Positions 1-6,170 of a stretch of 9,135 nt of DNA are shown here, one piece after another. The notes below the pieces were generated by a model that saw only the letters and a list, made by a program, of their open reading frames with translations, was not told where the DNA came from and did no database searches. Each line of letters starts with the position of its first letter. Position 1 is the first letter of the stretch. The stretch comes from Acidobacteriaceae bacterium (GTDB lineage: Bacteria; Acidobacteriota; Terriglobia; Terriglobales; Acidobacteriaceae): the NCBI GenBank assembly GCA_025462785.1, contig JAOAPG010000372.1:1-9135 (forward strand), given 5' to 3'. Made by a program: the position numbers and the translations under genes.

Positions 1-191
1 AACCCATTCTTTAGGCTGAACTGGTTTTCTTCAATATCTTCAGGTTCTAACTCGCCCCAGTCTCCTTGCGCATGACGCGCCAGGAAGATCATTGGAGCTT
101 GATGGGACTTCTCCAGCGTCTACAAAGCGCCCGGGGTAGCAACCACCTGTCCAAGAACGAACAAGGGGTTTCCCACACGTGAGACGAACAT
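1..191 (-). pseudogene. Small conserved protein with in-frame amber stop, 3' end outside window
   Basis: Read on the minus strand from ATG at 191, preceded by an AAGGAAG Shine-Dalgarno about 8 bases upstream, the frame gives a start like NPLFVLGQVVATPGAL. It then hits TAG at 122-120 and continues with FLARHAQGDWGELEPEDIEE and onward to the window edge. The two halves read as one family: a short protein of roughly 80-100 residues with a GxxVATPGAL start and a RHxxGDWGEL core. Database entries often label it 'type I restriction endonuclease subunit M', although it has no methylase motifs. The stop falls between the two conserved blocks, so the gene is either dead or restarts at the internal ATG in APMIFL. 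No other restriction gene is visible. The family is recognised from memory, and the true function is unknown to me. Confidence 0.5.
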
Positions 192-348
192 GCAACACTT
201 CCTTGGCGAAACGCAAAGTGCGACTCGCCGCGTTGTCTGAATAAAGCGATTGGGAATCTACTTATGTGACGGGCGGCTCGATCGACTGACCACGTCCACT
301 ATCGGGGGAGTTTGACAGAAGCGGAAAAGAGCCCGGACCGAACGATGA

Positions 349-658
349 AGAGCCGAGGCGCGACTCTTCGCGCATCAGGCCGCTATAGCCGACGGTGCGG
401 ATATCTCATCAGTGCCCTCGGTTCTGTATCTGGAAGCGTACGAAGCCCGAGTCAGTGATGTCTATCGGACATTGCGACATAAAGTCATCGCGCTTGCACA
501 TTTTTGGCGATTCATTCGGGATCGGCATCCCGACGTTAAGCGGTGCTCCCAGATTCTGCCGCGTCATGTCCGCGACTACATCCCCGCATGTGATTGCACG
601 TGCGCGCGCTGTTCAGCGTGGCCCCGGAGCGGGCGAAGAAGTGCGGCCAACCGCACAT
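349..658 (+). pseudogene. Tyrosine-type integrase, N-terminal fragment with frameshift
   Basis: The frame is open after TGA at 346-348 (possible GTG start at 412) and encodes a SAM-like core-binding region: YLEAYEARVSDVYRT, then ALAHFWRFIRDRHPDVKR, then ILPRHVRDYIP. Near base 586 one extra base shifts the frame, and the homology resumes as HVIARARAVQRGPGAGEEV followed by RPTAH, ending at 658. In phage-integrase-type site-specific recombinases of this sort the N-terminal domain binds the arm and core of the site, and a catalytic domain with R..H-R-H..Y follows. That whole catalytic part is missing here. At 661 the sequence switches to an oppositely oriented hydrolase fragment. No clear start codon with a ribosome binding site is visible. 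The fragment is probably a relic of a mobile element. Confidence 0.5.
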
Positions 659-660
659 AG

Positions 661-1055
661 GACCGCCGCCGAACACCTGACTCCACTCGACCATGGAAGC
701 GTAGTAATGAGGATGGGAAATTGCTATTTTCGGAAATTCCGCCCAGCGCGTTGATCAGCGCAACGGTGTCAGAATCGATCAGGCTCACACAATCCCACAG
801 AATGTTTCCTTTTCCCGTGCGTATAAACAACGCCCTTTGGCCAATTCCGAAGGTGGGCACGGTCGTGATGCCCCAAATGTCCTCCCCTTCCTGATACAAC
901 GCGTTGCGATTCGTCCGCTGCAATTGCTCCAGAGTGATCCACTGTTGCCCTTGTAAACCGACGAATTGCCGCTCGTCCGCGCAAATGGGACAGTGAGAAG
1001 GTGGGTTGTCGGCTGGAGGAAATTGTGTTCCACAGGTCACGCACAAGTGGGTCAC
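661..1055 (-). pseudogene. MBL-fold metallo-hydrolase, truncated and frameshifted
   Basis: The likely start is GTG at 1055 with AGGA five to six bases upstream, giving VTHLCVTCGTQFPP. The N-terminal zinc-ribbon-like segment has two CxxC pairs (CVTCG and CPICA). It is followed by VGLQGQQWITLEQL, GIGQRALFIRTGKGNILWDC and ALINALGGIS, which is the usual opening of a family of metallo-beta-lactamase-fold hydrolases that carry this N-terminal extension. Near 731 one extra base throws the frame off. In the next frame the expected KIAISHPHYYASMVEWSQVF appears, where the first metal-ligand region lies. Homology stops at about 661, so most of the metal-binding core and the C-terminus are lost. An open frame artificially continues to 576 but is not homologous. 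The substrate is unknown. Confidence 0.65.
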
Positions 1056-1113
1056 AGAATCCTCTGTGAAGGCTGCGCCTTCGCTTGCGGACGCGTGCCC
1101 GGCTTCAACGGTG

Positions 1114-1342
1114 TCGAGCTTGACGGACCAGGAGGAGAACCAGATCGTTGCCTTCCTGCAAAACACTCACGAATCGTTTCACGAAACCTTACCCCAACCG
1201 GGATACCTTTACAGGAGCTTGCACGAAAGGTGGTTCGGCTTCGGCCCAAGATAATGAGTTCCTTGTCCCAACTCCGCCACTTCCGCCTTGCGCGTCGGCG
1301 ATCTGTGGCGTTCCGCCCCTCCCGACTTTGCCTATTCCCTAG
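1114..1342 (+). pseudogene. Probable di-haem cytochrome c peroxidase, C-terminal fragment
   Basis: One frame gives SLTDQEENQIVAFLQ, the helix that closes the second haem domain in MauG/CcpA-type peroxidases (typically LTxxExxxLVAFLxxLT). Around 1160 the frame shifts and continues as KTLTNRFTKPYPNRDTFTG, then ACTKGGSASAQ and a proline-rich tail ending in PPLPTLPIP, with TAG at 1340-1342. No CxxCH haem motif is present, because the haem-bearing part is absent. These periplasmic enzymes reduce hydrogen peroxide using two c-type haems. The fragment begins close to the start of the oppositely oriented hydrolase fragment. The assignment rests on the short conserved tail and is tentative. Any secreted cytochrome with the same C-terminal helix is an alternative. 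Confidence 0.35.
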
Positions 1343-1435
1343 GCGCAAGTCGCTAAACGGCGGAAGCAAAGGGTGATCGGGAACTAATAGGAATGCATGG
1401 AGGCTGCCCCCCATAAGCGCTACCTTAAGGAATTG

Positions 1436-1620
1436 AGTTCCCGCGCCTTCCTCTGCATGCATCCCGCGCTCAGGAATCACCTCGCGATCAAAGTGTGCGA
1501 GCTTCTCGATCAGCCAGATGTCCTGAAGTAGACCCGGCGCGACGGCCGGCTGTCAAAATATTCGTATTGTCCGGTACGGGAGCTCCGGTTGCATTGGTGA
1601 ATGCATTCGGGCTTTGACAT
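1436..1620 (-). pseudogene. Catalase, N-terminal fragment with two frameshifts
   Basis: Minus-strand reading from ATG at 1620 gives MSKPEC, then after a shift FTNATGAPVPDNTNILTAGR, then after a second shift near 1538 PGLLQDIWLIEKLAHFDREV followed by IPERGMHAEEGAG. This is the invariant start of clade-type monofunctional haem catalases: GAPVxDNxNxLTAGxRGPxLLQD, EKLAHFDREx(I/V)PER and VHAKGxGA. The distal catalytic histidine of this family lies in the VHAKG block; here it is the His of MHAEEG. Homology ends around 1436, so over 90% of a normal catalase of about 480-700 residues is missing. Catalase breaks hydrogen peroxide into water and oxygen. The fragment sits just downstream of the HD-gene tail in the same orientation, so the two may once have been neighbours in an operon. 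Confidence 0.7.
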
Positions 1621-1678
1621 AATGAATTCTCACTTTCAGAAGTTTTGTATTTCGAAGTTTGCTAAATCGACCTGGATG

Positions 1679-1809
1679 CAGCGGGCGTTCCACTGAGCCT
1701 CGGCTTTAGGGATCTCTTAGCGCTTCCACTTCGAGCCGCGGATGACACTGCAGAAGTTCATGCGCTGGGACCGTGGATCCTTGTTCGCCAGTACATCTGC
1801 CTTCACATG
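1679..1809. repeat. Imperfect duplication, copy A (pairs with 2470-2598)
   Basis: The segment resembles 2470-2598 over its whole length in the same orientation. The first 20 bases (cagcgggcgttccactgagc) are identical in both copies. The rest encodes the C-terminus of an HD-domain protein with 21 of 30 identical residues by my count. The copies therefore include both coding sequence and the downstream spacer. Confidence 0.8.
1717..1809 (-). pseudogene. C-terminal remnant of a second HD-domain hydrolase gene
   Basis: Thirty codons plus TAA encode HVKADVLANKDPRSQRMNFC followed by SVIRGSKWKR. This matches the last 30 residues of the intact HD gene of this window (NVKADVLADKDRKFQRTNFC and on to RWKG). 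Upstream, homology ends within about a dozen bases of the stop codon of the DUF417 gene. The remnant is in frame and free of stops but has no start and no catalytic HD residues. It therefore looks like the surviving end of a tandem or recombined paralogue. The divergence (about 30%) shows the copy is not a recent duplication: it is either an old duplicate or the trace of recombination with a related locus. Confidence 0.75.
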
Positions 1810-1820
1810 GAGCGCCTCTG

Positions 1821-2453
1821 TCAGTAGGCGCTACGCCTGAGGTAGGCCTTTGCAGCGTCGGACATGGTCACTATGGCGGCACCCAACATTATGCAGTCCT
1901 TCACAACCAGCCGCCCTGCGCCTGAAAGGTATGGGAACCCGTGATGCGGGTCACCCAACCCTGGAACCCATGCTTCGGGTGTCGTCACAAGGAATGAGAG
2001 TGTTGTCAGAGCCATGAGTATCAGTAGAAAGCTGCCCACTGTGGAGACCTGGGGCCAAATTGGATAGAGCGCGATCATGATTCCGAGAGAGACGATAATG
2101 ACGCCCAGGCTATAGGAAACCGGATAGGTCCCATTCGATTCGTTCCAGTGTTGATTTGCAGGGACCACCTGGCCTTCCTTATTCATGTGCTGGCGGTATT
2201 CAGGTGCCGGGTGATGATAGAGAAAGCTCATGAAGGGGCTATTCGCCACCAAAGGAACAATACCGTCCGCTTCGTAGGTGGCGAATTTCAAGCCACCAAT
2301 CCAGACGAGGACGATAACCAACCCCAGCCGCAACATACCCATGCCAAAGCGATCGAGACTAGCCGCTTTAACGTAGAGGCGTCTTATTCGGGAAACGCTT
2401 GACGGCAATGATTCGGTTGTATATGTCGCGGAATATACGGATTCGGTCGCCAC
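1821..2453 (-). CDS. DUF417 family membrane protein (RclC/YkgB-like)
   Basis: The protein is 210 residues. It starts at GTG (2453) behind TAGGAGA about eight bases upstream. The DUF417 signature is visible: a first membrane helix around residues 38-57 (LRLGLVIVLVWIGGLKFATY), then EADGIVPLVANSPFMSFLYH, then helices near 113-132 and 138-157. A conserved segment GLGDPHHGFPYLSGAGRLVV follows at 166-184, just before a last hydrophobic stretch. It should be an inner-membrane protein with about four helices. In Escherichia coli the family member RclC belongs to the reactive-chlorine resistance operon, but its biochemistry is not settled. It lies 52 bases downstream of the HD gene on the same strand, so co-transcription is likely. 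The loop around 81-109 is longer than I expect for the family, though I could not measure this. Confidence 0.8.
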   Translation of the reverse strand: MATESVYSATYTTESLPSSVSRIRRLYVKAASLDRFGMGMLRLGLVIVLVWIGGLKFATYEADGIVPLVANSPFMSFLYHHPAPEYRQHMNKEGQVVPANQHWNESNGTYPVSYSLGVIIVSLGIMIALYPIWPQVSTVGSFLLILMALTTLSFLVTTPEAWVPGLGDPHHGFPYLSGAGRLVVKDCIMLGAAIVTMSDAAKAYLRRSAY

Positions 2454-2469
2454 AACTCTGTCTCCTAAT

Positions 2470-2598
2470 CAGCGGGCGTTCCACTGAGCGCCTGCTGAGC
2501 ATTTCTCAGCCCTTCCAGCGCGAACCACGGATTACAGTGCAGAAGTTCGTGCGCTGGAACTTTCGATCCTTGTCTGCCAGGACATCTGCCTTCACATT
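2470..2598. repeat. Imperfect duplication, copy B (pairs with 1679-1809)
   Basis: This copy holds the 3' end of the intact HD gene and its downstream spacer. The exact shared 20-mer is at 2470-2489, just upstream of the DUF417 ribosome binding site. See copy A for the comparison. Confidence 0.8.
2494..2510 (-). other. Hairpin over the HD gene stop codon
   Basis: GCTGAG and CTCAGC form a perfect six-pair stem with a five-base loop. The TGA stop of the HD gene (2508-2506) lies inside the stem. No T-run follows, so it is not a classical terminator. In a HD-DUF417 transcript it could act as a weak attenuator or RNA-stability element. The degraded copy at 1711-1725 has lost it. Confidence 0.3.
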
Positions 2599-3174
2599 GC
2601 CGAATGTTGTCTCAGGCCTGTGCTTGATGCCGTCGTAGAAGGTCTGGATAATATCTTCTTTAAAGTGCTCGGTGCGCGGATAAGCAGCGACGATCGCTTC
2701 GCGATCAGCGTCGGAGAATTCCGAGTAGGCGATTCCGAGAACATCCATCTCGACACCGTTGGTCAACAGCGCAACCACCGGATGCATGTACTCGGGAATT
2801 CCCGGTGTAGTGTGTAGTGCAATCGCTGTCCACACAGTGTCGATCTCGCGCTGAGAGATATTGTGCTGGCGCAGGAATACTCGCGCACAGTTCGCACCAT
2901 CCACTTCGAACCGATCCGACTTACTCCTATACTGCGGAGTCAGTCCCATGTCGTGAAACATCGCGCCAATATAAAGCAGCTCGGGATCGAACTTTAATCC
3001 ACGCCTTTTTCCTGCAAGCGAGCCAAAGTAATACACACGGGTCGAGTGGTTGAACAGCAATGGAGATTCGGTGTCACGCACCAGCTCCGTTGCTTCTCGA
3101 GCAAGTTTACTGTCGGGGACCATTACCCCTGAGATCGAGGTTGCTTGTGTCGTGTCTCTTGTTGTAGTGGACAT
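2506..3174 (-). CDS. HD-domain metal-dependent phosphohydrolase (cyanamide hydratase-like)
   Basis: I choose ATG at 3174 (222 residues) because GAAAGGTGA lies seven bases upstream. The upstream TTG at 3192 would add MKGDSN and would place this ribosome binding site inside the gene. The HD fold is clear: His43 in LLFNHSTRVYYFGS, the His74-Asp75 pair in YIGAMFHDMGL, His121 in AIALHTTPGIPE and Asp144 in NGVEMDVLGIAY. Together these would bind one or two divalent metals. The C-terminus HFKEDIIQTFYDGIKHRPET followed by TFGNVKADVLA is typical of a bacterial group related to fungal cyanamide hydratase and annotated simply as HD proteins. The physiological substrate is unknown. It is the first gene of a probable two-gene unit with the DUF417 protein, and a tail-only paralogue remnant lies on the far side of that gene. 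It is probably cytoplasmic. Confidence 0.85.
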   Translation of the reverse strand: MSTTTRDTTQATSISGVMVPDSKLAREATELVRDTESPLLFNHSTRVYYFGSLAGKRRGLKFDPELLYIGAMFHDMGLTPQYRSKSDRFEVDGANCARVFLRQHNISQREIDTVWTAIALHTTPGIPEYMHPVVALLTNGVEMDVLGIAYSEFSDADREAIVAAYPRTEHFKEDIIQTFYDGIKHRPETTFGNVKADVLADKDRKFQRTNFCTVIRGSRWKG

Positions 3175-3198
3175 ATTTGAATCACCTTTCAAATCCAG

Positions 3199-3214
3199 TG
3201 CATGTTCTATGCCA
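3199..3214 (-). promoter_or_regulatory. Possible sigma-54 (-24/-12) promoter of the HD gene
   Basis: The minus strand reads TGGCATAGAACATGCA. GG and GC are spaced as in the sigma-54 consensus TGGCAC-N5-TTGCA, with mismatches at the sixth and twelfth bases. A start about 12 bases downstream would leave a leader of only about 14 bases before ATG at 3174, which is marginal. This is a consensus match only. Confidence 0.22.
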
Positions 3215-3312
3215 AAGGCCGTTTAGCGAGCAGAGACCGCGTAGGACTCGCTATTTGTGTTGTTCACTCGTCTCTTTTCTCGACAGCGCCTAAGAAATGG
3301 GCACAGTTCGTT

Positions 3313-3366
3313 TGTCGACGGGGTGACACCCGGTGTTCATCTGTCGAGGGAGTGACATGCAGATGA
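3313..3366. repeat. Paired TGTC-N8-GACA repeats with palindromes
   Basis: Two direct repeats, TGTCGACGGGGTGACA (3313-3328) and TGTCGAGGGAGTGACA (3342-3357), agree at 14 of 16 bases and start 29 bases apart. Each has inverted ends TGTC/GACA. Between them lies the perfect palindrome ACACCcGGTGT (3326-3336). The second repeat is bracketed by TCATCTG (3337-3343) and CAGATGA (3360-3366). They lie in the spacer between the kinase 3' end and the HD gene promoter region. They could be a two-site operator for the HD-DUF417 unit. They could also be the leftover end of an insertion sequence, since several families have iterated terminal repeats. Confidence 0.5.
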
Positions 3367-3464
3367 GTCATACGGTTCGAAGAAGAGTTTGTTGCGGGAA
3401 ACGTCGAGTGAGCGCCTGGCTCCGTGCGGGTAAGGCTTGAACAGACCGCCGGACAGTCGCGAGG

Positions 3465-5894
3465 CTATGCAGCCTGATGCGCAGTGACTTCGCTGGGTAA
3501 GCTGAACTGAAAGGTTGCGCCCCGTCCGGAGTTGGGGCTGACCCACAGGCGGCCGCCATGCGATTCGATGATAGACCTGCTGATGGGCAATCCCATTCCG
3601 GTCCCTTGAGGTTTGGTGGTAAAGAAAGCATTGAAGATTTGCTCCGCCTGTTCTGGCTGTAGTCCCATGCCAGTATCGCCGACCGAGATCAGGAGTTGAC
3701 GATTGTCGTGTTGCTGCGACTTGATCCTAAGTTCACGTGCAGTGCCTACGTCCTTCATGGCTTCGATGCCATTGAGCATGAGGTTCATGAATACCTGCTG
3801 CAATCGCACGCGATCCGCCATGATCTTGGGAAGATCTGCAGCAAGCTCGGTACAGATCGAGATCGAATAGCGGTTCGCCTCGCCGCGCAACAGGATAATC
3901 ATTTCTCGAATGAGGTCATTTACATCAACCAACTCCCGCTGCAGAGCCCCCTTTTTGAATAGCGAGCTGATGCTGCTAATGATGTCGGCCGCGCGCATTG
4001 CGTCTTTGACGAGTCTCGATGCGGCTTCGCGTGCTTCTGCCACGTCCGGGTCATCGCGAGCAAGCCATCGTAGGCAGGTTTTAGCGTCTGTTACTGCTGC
4101 GGAAATCGGCTGCTTGATTTCGTGCGCCAGCGAGGCGGTCAGCTCTCCCATTGTGGTCATCCGGGTCACGTGCGCGAGATCCGCCTGTACCTGCCGTAAT
4201 CTCTCGCGCTCTTCCTCTCCCCGCTTGCGTTCGGTCACGTCTATCACGGTACCCAAGAATTCAGCGAGATCGCCGGATGCGTTGAAAACAGGATGGCCAA
4301 CCCCATGTATGTCTCTGCTCTTGCCGCCCGGATGAATGATTCGGTAGTCTACTTCAAAGTTCACCTGTTCACGGACTACTCTAGCTAGCCGCTCCTTGAG
4401 CCCTGGTTGATCATCCGGGTGAACGCGCGAAAAGAATGTTTCGAAGCGCGGCACGCCATCCTGCGGATCGAAACCTAGAACGCGGTAGCATTCATCGGAC
4501 CAGTACCTGCTTCCACCCATGGCTGGGGTCCATGCCCAAGTTCCCGTATGGCTCAGCCTCTGCACTTCCGCCAAATAACCCTCGCTCCTACGCAGCGCCT
4601 CCTCTGCCCGCTTGCGCTCGGTGATGTCGCGGACGGCACCAGAAATAAGCGTGCCCTCCTCCGCCTCCAGCGGACTGAGGCTGATCTCCACAGGAAACTC
4701 CGTTCCGTCTTTCCGGTGTCCGTACAGCTCCAGACCCGCACCCATCGGACGCACCCGAGGCTGGGCGAAGAACTCCGTGCGGTGTTCGGGGTGTCGGCCC
4801 CGAAACCGTTTCGGCACCAAAATCTCAACCTCCTGCCCCAAAAGCTCTTCCCGCTGATACCTAAACAGCTTCTCCACCTGTGCGTTGACCAATACGATCT
4901 TGCCCGCCCGATTCATCACGATCATTGCATCCGGAGCGGATTCCAGAAGCCCACGGAATTTCTGCTCGGCTTGCTTGCGCTCCGTGACGTCCAAGATCGC
5001 ACCAACAAATCCAAAATTGTCAGACTCGTATCTCTCTACCGCGTGAGCCACGATCTCGATATGCTTGACTGACCCGTTGGGCATCAACAGTCGATGTTCA
5101 AAATGAAAATCCCTTTTCTCCTGTTGCGCCCGATTGCTGACTTGCTGGACGAGGGCTCTGTCTTCTGGATGCGTTCGTTGTAGTATGAAGTCCAGCGTGG
5201 GTTTGTTCGTCTGATCGCATTCAAATATGCGGTGGCTTTCCTCGGACCAGTAGATTCCCTCTCTGTCGACATTCCAGGCAAAACTGCCGCAGTGGCTCAG
5301 CCTCTGCCCTTCAGCGAGATAGGCCTCGCTCCGCCGTAAATCGGCGGTCCTTTGCGCCACCTTCATCTCGAGTTCGCTGCGGGCCTGACGGAGTTCCGCC
5401 ACCTTTGCGTCGAGCTCGTTGCGCAGACGCGAGTTCTGAAACGCTGCCGCGGCGTGGTTCGCAGCCACGGAAAGCAGTAACTGGTCAACCTCGCTGGGAA
5501 AGTTGGGGCGACTGCACGCCGCGGCGACCAGACCACCCTGGGCATTGACGCCAATGGGAATGACAATACCGCGGCATGGCTCCCCGCCGCCAAGGTCAGT
5601 AACGATTTCTTTACACGAAAACTGGCCCGCGCCACCCACGTGAGTTTGCAGCCATTCGGGGAATTCTCTCCATGCGTCCCCCCGCGTCACTTCGATTGAG
5701 GCGCCCCCTTTGGGATCGCACAGACTCACAAAAGCGAAATCCATGTGCAGCGATCCGACCAGCACATCGGCAAGCCCGGCGGCAATGATATGCGGTTCTC
5801 TCCCCACCCACGCCGCCGGGATTGTCGAAAGTGCTACTAGCTCTCTGAGCGCTATTCGCAGCGCTACAGTCTCAGTATGCGAGCCTATCGGCAT
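3465..5894 (-). CDS. Sensor histidine kinase, GAF-PAS-PAS-PAS-HisKA-HATPase
   Basis: The protein is 809 residues with no membrane segment, so it is probably a soluble cytoplasmic sensor. Domains in order: GAF-like (about 25-155), a coiled-coil linker (about 155-190), PAS1 (195-305), PAS2 (312-425), PAS3 (440-555), HisKA (578-645) and HATPase_c (693-800). The phospho-acceptor is His591 in ELTASLAHEIKQPIS. The ATP site shows the N box with Asn704 and Asn708 (QQVFMNLMLNGIEAM), G1 DTGMGL at 740-745, the F box FNAFFTTK and G2 GTGMGLPIS. All catalytic boxes are intact and no receiver domain is fused. PAS1 and PAS3 open with nearly the same linker, which suggests an internal duplication. The ATG at 5894 directly abuts the TAA of a degraded MEDS gene and has no good Shine-Dalgarno of its own, so translation may once have been coupled to that gene. 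The partner response regulator is not in the window and the signal is unknown. Confidence 0.93.
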   Translation of the reverse strand: MPIGSHTETVALRIALRELVALSTIPAAWVGREPHIIAAGLADVLVGSLHMDFAFVSLCDPKGGASIEVTRGDAWREFPEWLQTHVGGAGQFSCKEIVTDLGGGEPCRGIVIPIGVNAQGGLVAAACSRPNFPSEVDQLLLSVAANHAAAAFQNSRLRNELDAKVAELRQARSELEMKVAQRTADLRRSEAYLAEGQRLSHCGSFAWNVDREGIYWSEESHRIFECDQTNKPTLDFILQRTHPEDRALVQQVSNRAQQEKRDFHFEHRLLMPNGSVKHIEIVAHAVERYESDNFGFVGAILDVTERKQAEQKFRGLLESAPDAMIVMNRAGKIVLVNAQVEKLFRYQREELLGQEVEILVPKRFRGRHPEHRTEFFAQPRVRPMGAGLELYGHRKDGTEFPVEISLSPLEAEEGTLISGAVRDITERKRAEEALRRSEGYLAEVQRLSHTGTWAWTPAMGGSRYWSDECYRVLGFDPQDGVPRFETFFSRVHPDDQPGLKERLARVVREQVNFEVDYRIIHPGGKSRDIHGVGHPVFNASGDLAEFLGTVIDVTERKRGEEERERLRQVQADLAHVTRMTTMGELTASLAHEIKQPISAAVTDAKTCLRWLARDDPDVAEAREAASRLVKDAMRAADIISSISSLFKKGALQRELVDVNDLIREMIILLRGEANRYSISICTELAADLPKIMADRVRLQQVFMNLMLNGIEAMKDVGTARELRIKSQQHDNRQLLISVGDTGMGLQPEQAEQIFNAFFTTKPQGTGMGLPISRSIIESHGGRLWVSPNSGRGATFQFSLPSEVTAHQAA

Positions 5895-6069
5895 TTAGTT
5901 CGCCATGGTTGCGTTCTTGCGAACCGACCGGTGCTCCCGGATGTCGAGGAGTAACCGGTAAGGAGGCACGAGAACGGACTTTCCTGCAGCATGCCAGCGA
6001 CGATCACCGCCGGGTGCGTCCGCATGGTGTCGAGTACCACACGCTAAACTTTGACAGATCGTACGTACA
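5895..6069 (-). pseudogene. Degraded C-terminal remnant of a MEDS-domain gene
   Basis: Piecing together minus-strand frames gives CTYDLSKFSV, then VLDTMRTHPAVIVAGMLQES, then VPPYRLLLDIREHRSVRKNA and a TAA at 5897-5895. This follows the end of the intact MEDS protein of this window (CAYDLAKFGASVVMDALRTH, PVVIVGGLLQENPFF, VPPDQFLQEIRQQRSARKSAA). At least two frameshifts separate the pieces, near 6037 and near 5965. Weaker similarity may reach about 6110. The N-terminal two thirds are gone. The TAA is immediately followed by the kinase ATG, so this remnant was probably the kinase's original upstream partner gene. The intact MEDS copy lies beyond it. Confidence 0.75.
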
Positions 6070-6170
6070 CTCTTTGACTAAGGCCAGCATTGCGTACTGG
6101 TCGAAGCGATCTTCACGTAGGTAGAACCCTGCCACAGCCGCAGCTCGAATTACGAACACAATCGGCATCG

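Noticed and set aside
395..754. 119-residue plus-strand open frame covering the integrase remnant and the start of the hydrolase fragment
   Set aside because: Only its middle (about 587-658) is integrase-like. The beginning and end are out-of-frame or antisense readings, so it is not a gene by itself.
3337..3546. 69-residue minus-strand frame running off the kinase 3' end
   Set aside because: Its first part is an out-of-frame reading of the kinase C-terminus. The tail SLDVSRNKLFFEPYD looks protein-like, but I cannot link it to any family and it has no start of its own.
4781..4800. Possible FixL-like haem-binding histidine in PAS2 (RGRHPEHRTEFF, His368)
   Set aside because: His368 lines up by spacing with the FixL proximal histidine, but the FixL distal arginine position is Leu here, and this His is common in non-haem PAS domains of this type.
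4548..5072. 174-residue plus-strand open frame opposite the kinase
   Set aside because: It is antisense to the PAS domains of a fully intact kinase, has no protein-like motifs and is a shadow of that coding sequence.
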